Positions 59,758 to 64,000 of a stretch of 64,000 bases of DNA are shown piece after piece (the stretch's first letter is position 1; every line of letters starts with the position of its first letter). Made by a program: the position numbers and the translations under genes. Where the stretch lies: contig JAHHHI010000063.1 in assembly GCA_019359435.1 (NCBI GenBank), positions 91,490 through 155,489 on the forward strand, written 5' to 3'. This DNA is from Kaiparowitsia implicata GSE-PSE-MK54-09C (GTDB taxonomy: Bacteria > Cyanobacteriota > Cyanobacteriia > Elainellales > Elainellaceae). The notes beneath the pieces were generated by a model. The model was not told where the DNA came from. It saw nothing but the letters and a program-made list of their open reading frames with translations, and searched no databases.

Positions 59758-60193
59758 GGATGCACTGGAACGGTTGATGCAGCGGCAGCGCCCGAGTGTG
59801 CCGCCCCGTGCCGATGGGTTGGGGGCAGAGTTACTCGTGAAGTCTCCTCAACAGGTGGCCGTGGGGGACAGTGGGTCGGGATATAGTGACTCTAGCGAGT
59901 CTACGAGTGTTGACGTCAGTATGTCTGTTAGCCAAGATGATGAGGCTGAGTTGCCGCAACTAGTGCGGACGACGACCCGACTGGAAGAAGAAATTGATAA
60001 GGCCCTACGCCACCTCTGTATGGATGAGAAGATCACCAAGGAGGTATGGTTTGAGGCGGCGTACCTCTACCTGGCGGAGCACCCAAAGGCGATGCAGGCG
60101 GTGAATAGGGTGGCCAAGGAGCGCTACCAGCGGCGGAAGCGGGCGGCAGATTTAAGGAAACTGGAAACGATGCAGAAGCGGTTGAAGGGATAA
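59750..60193 (+). CDS. ParG-like centromere-binding partner of ParA
   Basis: The 147-residue protein overlaps parA by 8 bp. The first 65 residues are disordered, rich in Ser and Asp, as the flexible tail of ParG. From residue about 72 a ribbon-helix-helix-like pattern follows (RTTTRLEEEIDKALRHL, ITKEVWFEAAYLYLAEHP) and the end is strongly basic (RYQRRKRAADLRKLE). Its place after parA and this layout suggest a ParB-equivalent that binds the operator/centromere upstream. Nothing resembles canonical ParB. Confidence 0.6.
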   Translation: MAEDALERLMQRQRPSVPPRADGLGAELLVKSPQQVAVGDSGSGYSDSSESTSVDVSMSVSQDDEAELPQLVRTTTRLEEEIDKALRHLCMDEKITKEVWFEAAYLYLAEHPKAMQAVNRVAKERYQRRKRAADLRKLETMQKRLKG

Positions 60194-60220
60194 GTTTCAA
60201 AAGATGAGAAGTCGTAAAAC

Positions 60221-63200
60221 TTACTCCAGGAGGCATTTCTCACCAGGTGCAAGCCTCTGCCAAGCCTTAAGAGATCCACCTATTAAAGTGCCTTCTTGAA
60301 AAGAATGAACTCCTGACATCTCTACGTTTCCTGTCCACTCATATCTATGTGTAAGGAGACGCTCACCAAGAACTGTCCAAATTAGTACTAGCTGATTCTC
60401 TTCTAAAAAGCTAGCTAGCTTCTCCTTAGAAATTAGTAATGCACTTGGCCCTGCTTCCTCAACTGAAGGATCAAATGCAGTAAGCTCATCGCTCGAATCT
60501 ACATATCGAAAGTTGCCCGCAGACCATCGCAATCCCATTTTCTCTATCAGCCATGCAGATGGCATCAGAGTAGAAATAGTTTCATCAATCGAGCAGTCGT
60601 GTGTGCTGCTCTCGCAGAGATACTTAGCAGTTGTTAATATGACCGGTGCAGGCAATCGCTCTCCCTGCCGTCCCCATGCATTCTTCTGACCCCTGAACTG
60701 AGTACAAGCCGGTGCCCAGGGAAACTCTCCGACATATACCTCATCCATCTGCCCTGATTCAGGCATCCACTTTCCCATAAAGTTTTGTTCTTTGAGCCAT
60801 GCCAATAATTCTTCAGAATCGGTTTGACGAGCAATGTAGCTTTTAACCTGAAACCACATATTACGCCTTATTCCTTCATAGCGCTCTTCTTCAACCGGTC
60901 CTTGTTCATTCCAGTTGTAATATCCTTCAAGGGTTAGCCAATTCCTGCTACTTACCGGATGTGTAATTTCTAGAAGTTGAAATGGGTCGGGAAAATCCTC
61001 TTTTTGAATGAGCCAACTAGTTTTATCTTCTGAAGTTGCTTCCAAAAAATCATACTGGATTGGCTGCCACCAAGTAACTGAGTTGTTAAAACGATCTTCA
61101 TTAGGTATTTCCCTTAAAAGCATTGAAGGATCAATGTCCCGAATAGAAATTTGCCAAGAACCACTATATTTAGCTTCAAAATCGTCAGACCCATCTCCAG
61201 CAAACTCAAAGTTGTCGGCAACGTATGCAAGGAACTCATGATAAGCAATCCATTGATACTTCTTGCCAATTCTTTCAGCTTTATTTGCATGACGCCCATA
61301 GCCATTCCGATTGAGATGCCGGTCAAACCAATCAAATTTCTCCGCTGTCCAACCTAATTCAAACACTCGTTGAAAAATCCAGCGTTGAGCAGTTGATAAA
61401 TCAAAATCAAATTGGTTGTCCTGTGGATCATTTTCATGAGGCAGAACATAAGCTCTGAATATATCTTGCTTGTTTCTTCCCAGCGTTTTGAGAAATCTGG
61501 CTTCTTCGTCAGTCAAGAGTTCATTTAACTCATCTTCAGAAAATGCCTGACCTATCTTTTCTATCTGCTTTTTCTCTTCTAAGAGTCTCAATGGATCAAT
61601 AATAGACTGGACAGCTTTATATCTCTGCCATGCCTGTTTTTGGCGACCAGTCAATGAATTTATGAATTCCTCAGCCTTACGTTCTCTTTCTGATATAACT
61701 TGTGACTTCCCTTGCTCATGCAACCGGCAAGATGACCAAGGGAAGAAGCTGTAATTAGTGCCAATAACATATCTGGCAAAGTCTCCGAATCCCATAACGG
61801 AAAATTCTATGGCAGTACGTCCTCCGCCAGCAAAACCTCTACTACTGGTAGATAGCTTTCTACTGGCTTTGAGTTCGTCTTCTGAGGGAATATTATTTAG
61901 CCAATCAGTTTGATACGGTGGGCGTGCCTTCTCAATGTCTATATCTGGTGGCAGAACTCCTCGATAATTAGCTGTTTCAATTACACCAAGTGCATAATCT
62001 CGAAGCAGAATGTGAACAGGAGGCTCACCTTTAGCAAATATCGATGCATAGACTTTACTTGCTAGTTCCCCAATAGCCTCAGAGTCGTCGCTCATCATCG
62101 AGACACTATAAGCAACTGCACAAAGCCGCTCTGTTACATAAAGATCATTGACTTCCGAAAATTGTTCGAGCAAATTGAGCAGAATCCGTGGTCTTAGATG
62201 TAGTGTTGAAACCAAGGCTTTTGTTGCACGATCTCGTACATAACGATGAGATGTGGTTAGAAACCAAGTCAGCGCGATCGTGCAAAGCTCAATTGACTCG
62301 TCCGAGATGTGGGATTTTTCTGCATTCCAAGCCCATTCCAGTAGACGATCAATTGCTCCTTCCTGATCGTAGTTTTGAGCCAGATAGATGGACCAAACTT
62401 GATCGCGATCAGGCATATCTAGTCTCATCAAATGTTGATGTAGAAACTTGGCATTGAAGGGGTGATCTGGTTCAGCTGCGATAGTAAGCATTAAGCCATA
62501 AACTTCTTCAACGCGATCCCCTTCGATGTAAACCTCATTAAGGTAATCCTTGGTTGCTTCTGTTATTTTTGTGGGGTCTCGCCATATGAGACTCTGAAGG
62601 AAAGCACGTTTCACAATATCCCAGGATTTTATGGAAGGTATCAGTTCCACTAATTCCAATCCTGTTCGCTCTGGAATTTGTACACTCAATGCTTCAATCC
62701 AGCCACTATTACTCCACGCCTGAGATGCATCAGTTACTAAATTGCCCAGTAATTGTGTTGGAGTGAAAGAACTCGCAGGATTGCTTGTATCCAAATGAGT
62801 ATCGAGCAGATATCGGACAATCAAATGGTCGCTGAACCGTTCGTAGGGAAACTTGACAATACCAATCTGTTGAATGTCGTTACCCTCAGATCTGGCAGGC
62901 AGGTACACCAAATCTTCGCTCATTAAGCCCTCACTCAAAAGATTGGCAAATAGAGACTGTTGATAGCTACTTCTTCCAGGAAGAAGACTATTTACAAGGG
63001 TCTTGGCATCTGATTGCTCAACCCAAGGCTGACCTATTTCTGCCATACGTCGAGCAGTCAGATTGACAGCTTGCTGAGCCAAGTTAGCTGAGGGGTCATA
63101 GTCAAGCCGACGCCATAGGGTTTCATGAACCGCATCAATAAAGAAGTTGAAAATTGCTGTAACGCCTTTGAGTCCTTTAGGAATACGAGTGAGATTTCGT

Positions 63201-63879
63201 TTTGCTAACCCTTGACAGAAGATTTTCAGAAACAGAGGATTGGAAAACTCCGGCACTAACAGAGGAATGTTTGGGCGTTCAATACCATAGTGGTTGAAGA
63301 AGGTTGTTGTGGCGATGTATTCATGGTCTGCAAACCCTCGATGATTGACCTGCGTCATTGATTCAGGAATCAGACCTTCAGGGATAACAATTTTCTCATA
63401 CGAGGTTCGGCAGCTAACCGCTAGTCCAATCCGTGGATATTTTTCTAAGACCCTGAGTATCCCTGGCAGTTCATTGCGCCAGAGATGTTTACCGTCTCCT
63501 TCGTTAAGTGCGTCAATCAAGATCAGGGCTCGTTTTCCACGGACTTGAGCAGCTATTTCTAAGGCAGTGAGAAACTCATCACGATTACGAAAGGGCAGCT
63601 GCAATCGCTGCAAGATCTGAGCCCAAGGTTCGCTCTGGTTAAAATGCTGACCCAGCAAGATAATAGTGGGAATTTCCTGCTCCAGACGACGTTTGGCTAC
63701 ATCACAGAAGAGATGAGTTTTGCCTGTACCCGCTTCCCCCAATAGTAAAAGCGCCTTTTTGTTAGCCGCTTCAGCACTCGCACTGGTGGCAAACTCAGCA
63801 ATTTTCCGTACGATGTCTAAAAGCTGAGAAACATCGTGACGTATATCTCTGATGATTTCCTTGTCAGACTGGGAGGTAG
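60221..63879 (-). CDS. STAND NTPase defence-type protein, 5'-truncated
   Basis: From TTG 63742 the frame gives 1173 residues, but Walker A (GEAGTGKT) starts at residue 2, so this cannot be the true start. The frame stays open upstream and reads a helix and strand (RDIRHDVSQLLDIVRKIAEF, NKKALLLLG) up to an insertion near 63880, with no start codon. Walker B-like ALILIDALNEG lies near residue 73. A winged-helix-like KFPYERFSDHLIVRYLL lies near 298. The rest is a large sensor-like region with helices and Trp-rich strands. It resembles AVAST-type/NACHT-like STAND proteins. The N-terminal effector is missing, so the gene is probably inactive. Confidence 0.65.
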
Positions 63880-64000
63880 GGCTGATTCACTGTGATGAGA
63901 TAGAAATTAAGCTATAGAGACATCCCTTAAACGCTGGTGTCGCGATGAATCTCATTGAAGCTTTACAGACCGTCCCCGATTATCGTAGTGCTCGCGGGAC
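63880..64000 (+). mobile_element. ISAs1-family insertion sequence, left end
   Basis: The STAND frame stops making sense at about 63880, where GGGCTGATTCACTGTGATGAG begins, and an ISAs1-type transposase starts 65 bp later. The element runs off the window. The exact left end and target duplication cannot be fixed without its right end. Confidence 0.55.
63945..64000 (+). CDS. ISAs1-family transposase, N-terminal fragment
   Basis: Only 18 codons are in the window: MNLIEALQTVPDYRSARG. The pattern LxEALxxVPDxRxxRG is the N-terminal signature of ISAs1-family (H-repeat-associated) DDE transposases. The gene continues beyond the window. It is the cause of the 5' truncation of the neighbouring STAND gene. 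Confidence 0.7.
   Translation, partial: MNLIEALQTVPDYRSARG

Overview
The window reads as a piece of a large conjugative plasmid, or an integrated conjugative element, from a filamentous or otherwise large-genome cyanobacterium. The cyanobacterial palindrome GCGATCGC (HIP1) recurs throughout. The transfer proteins, the strawberry-notch helicase and the partition proteins have the look of cyanobacterial plasmid genes. No rRNA, tRNA, CRISPR array or replication initiator was seen.

Layout. 1-6.5 kb (minus strand): small plasmid regulators, then a two-gene conflict module made of a trypsin-co-occurring protein and a 1465-residue trypsin-NACHT-HEAT-TIR protein. 6.8-9.1 kb: a ParM/ParR-type partition locus whose centromere is visible as phased 11-bp repeats. 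9.4-12.5 kb (plus strand): a relaxosome accessory protein and a TrwC/TraI-like (MOBF) relaxase-helicase. 12.6-35.3 kb (plus strand): a BREX phage-defence island in the order brxE-like, brxA, brxB, brxC, pglX (split in two), pglZ, brxL. Two stretches of accessory cargo interrupt it. Between the pglX halves lie HicBA, a UPF0175 protein and a TumE-type toxin pair. Between pglX and pglZ lie two unknown genes, an intact IS5-family element, a VapBC-type pair and a remarkable 1122-residue fusion of a Schlafen-like AlbA_2 domain, a GHKL-type ATPase domain and a complete Argonaute (N/L1-MID-PIWI) body. 35.3-58.3 kb (minus strand): a primase-polymerase, a 2225-codon methylase/strawberry-notch helicase reading frame, hypothetical proteins, the VirD4-type coupling protein and a VirB-like type IV secretion set (pilin, VirB3 with a nonsense codon, VirB4, VirB5, VirB6, VirB8, VirB10, VirB9, M23 peptidase). 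58.3-60.2 kb: an AT-rich gene-free stretch, ParA and an RHH partner. 60.2-64 kb: a second STAND NTPase that has lost its 5' end to an ISAs1-family element running off the window.

Together the element carries transfer (relaxase, coupling protein, secretion channel), stable inheritance (two partition systems and several toxin-antitoxin pairs) and layered anti-phage or anti-plasmid immunity (BREX, an Argonaute fusion, two STAND proteins). The strongest candidate for an undescribed system is the AlbA_2-ATPase-Argonaute protein inside the BREX operon, next to a methyltransferase split at its catalytic/recognition boundary. Its PIWI domain appears to lack catalytic aspartates while the MID guide-binding residues look present. 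This suggests a guide-sensing protein whose output is the N-terminal AlbA_2/ATPase part; that reading is inference.

Several plasmid proteins (6769-7158, 35342-36898, 37169-43846, 43849-45402) share a C-terminal module of about 85 residues that I do not recognise. All calls rest on reading motifs by eye; no database search was run.
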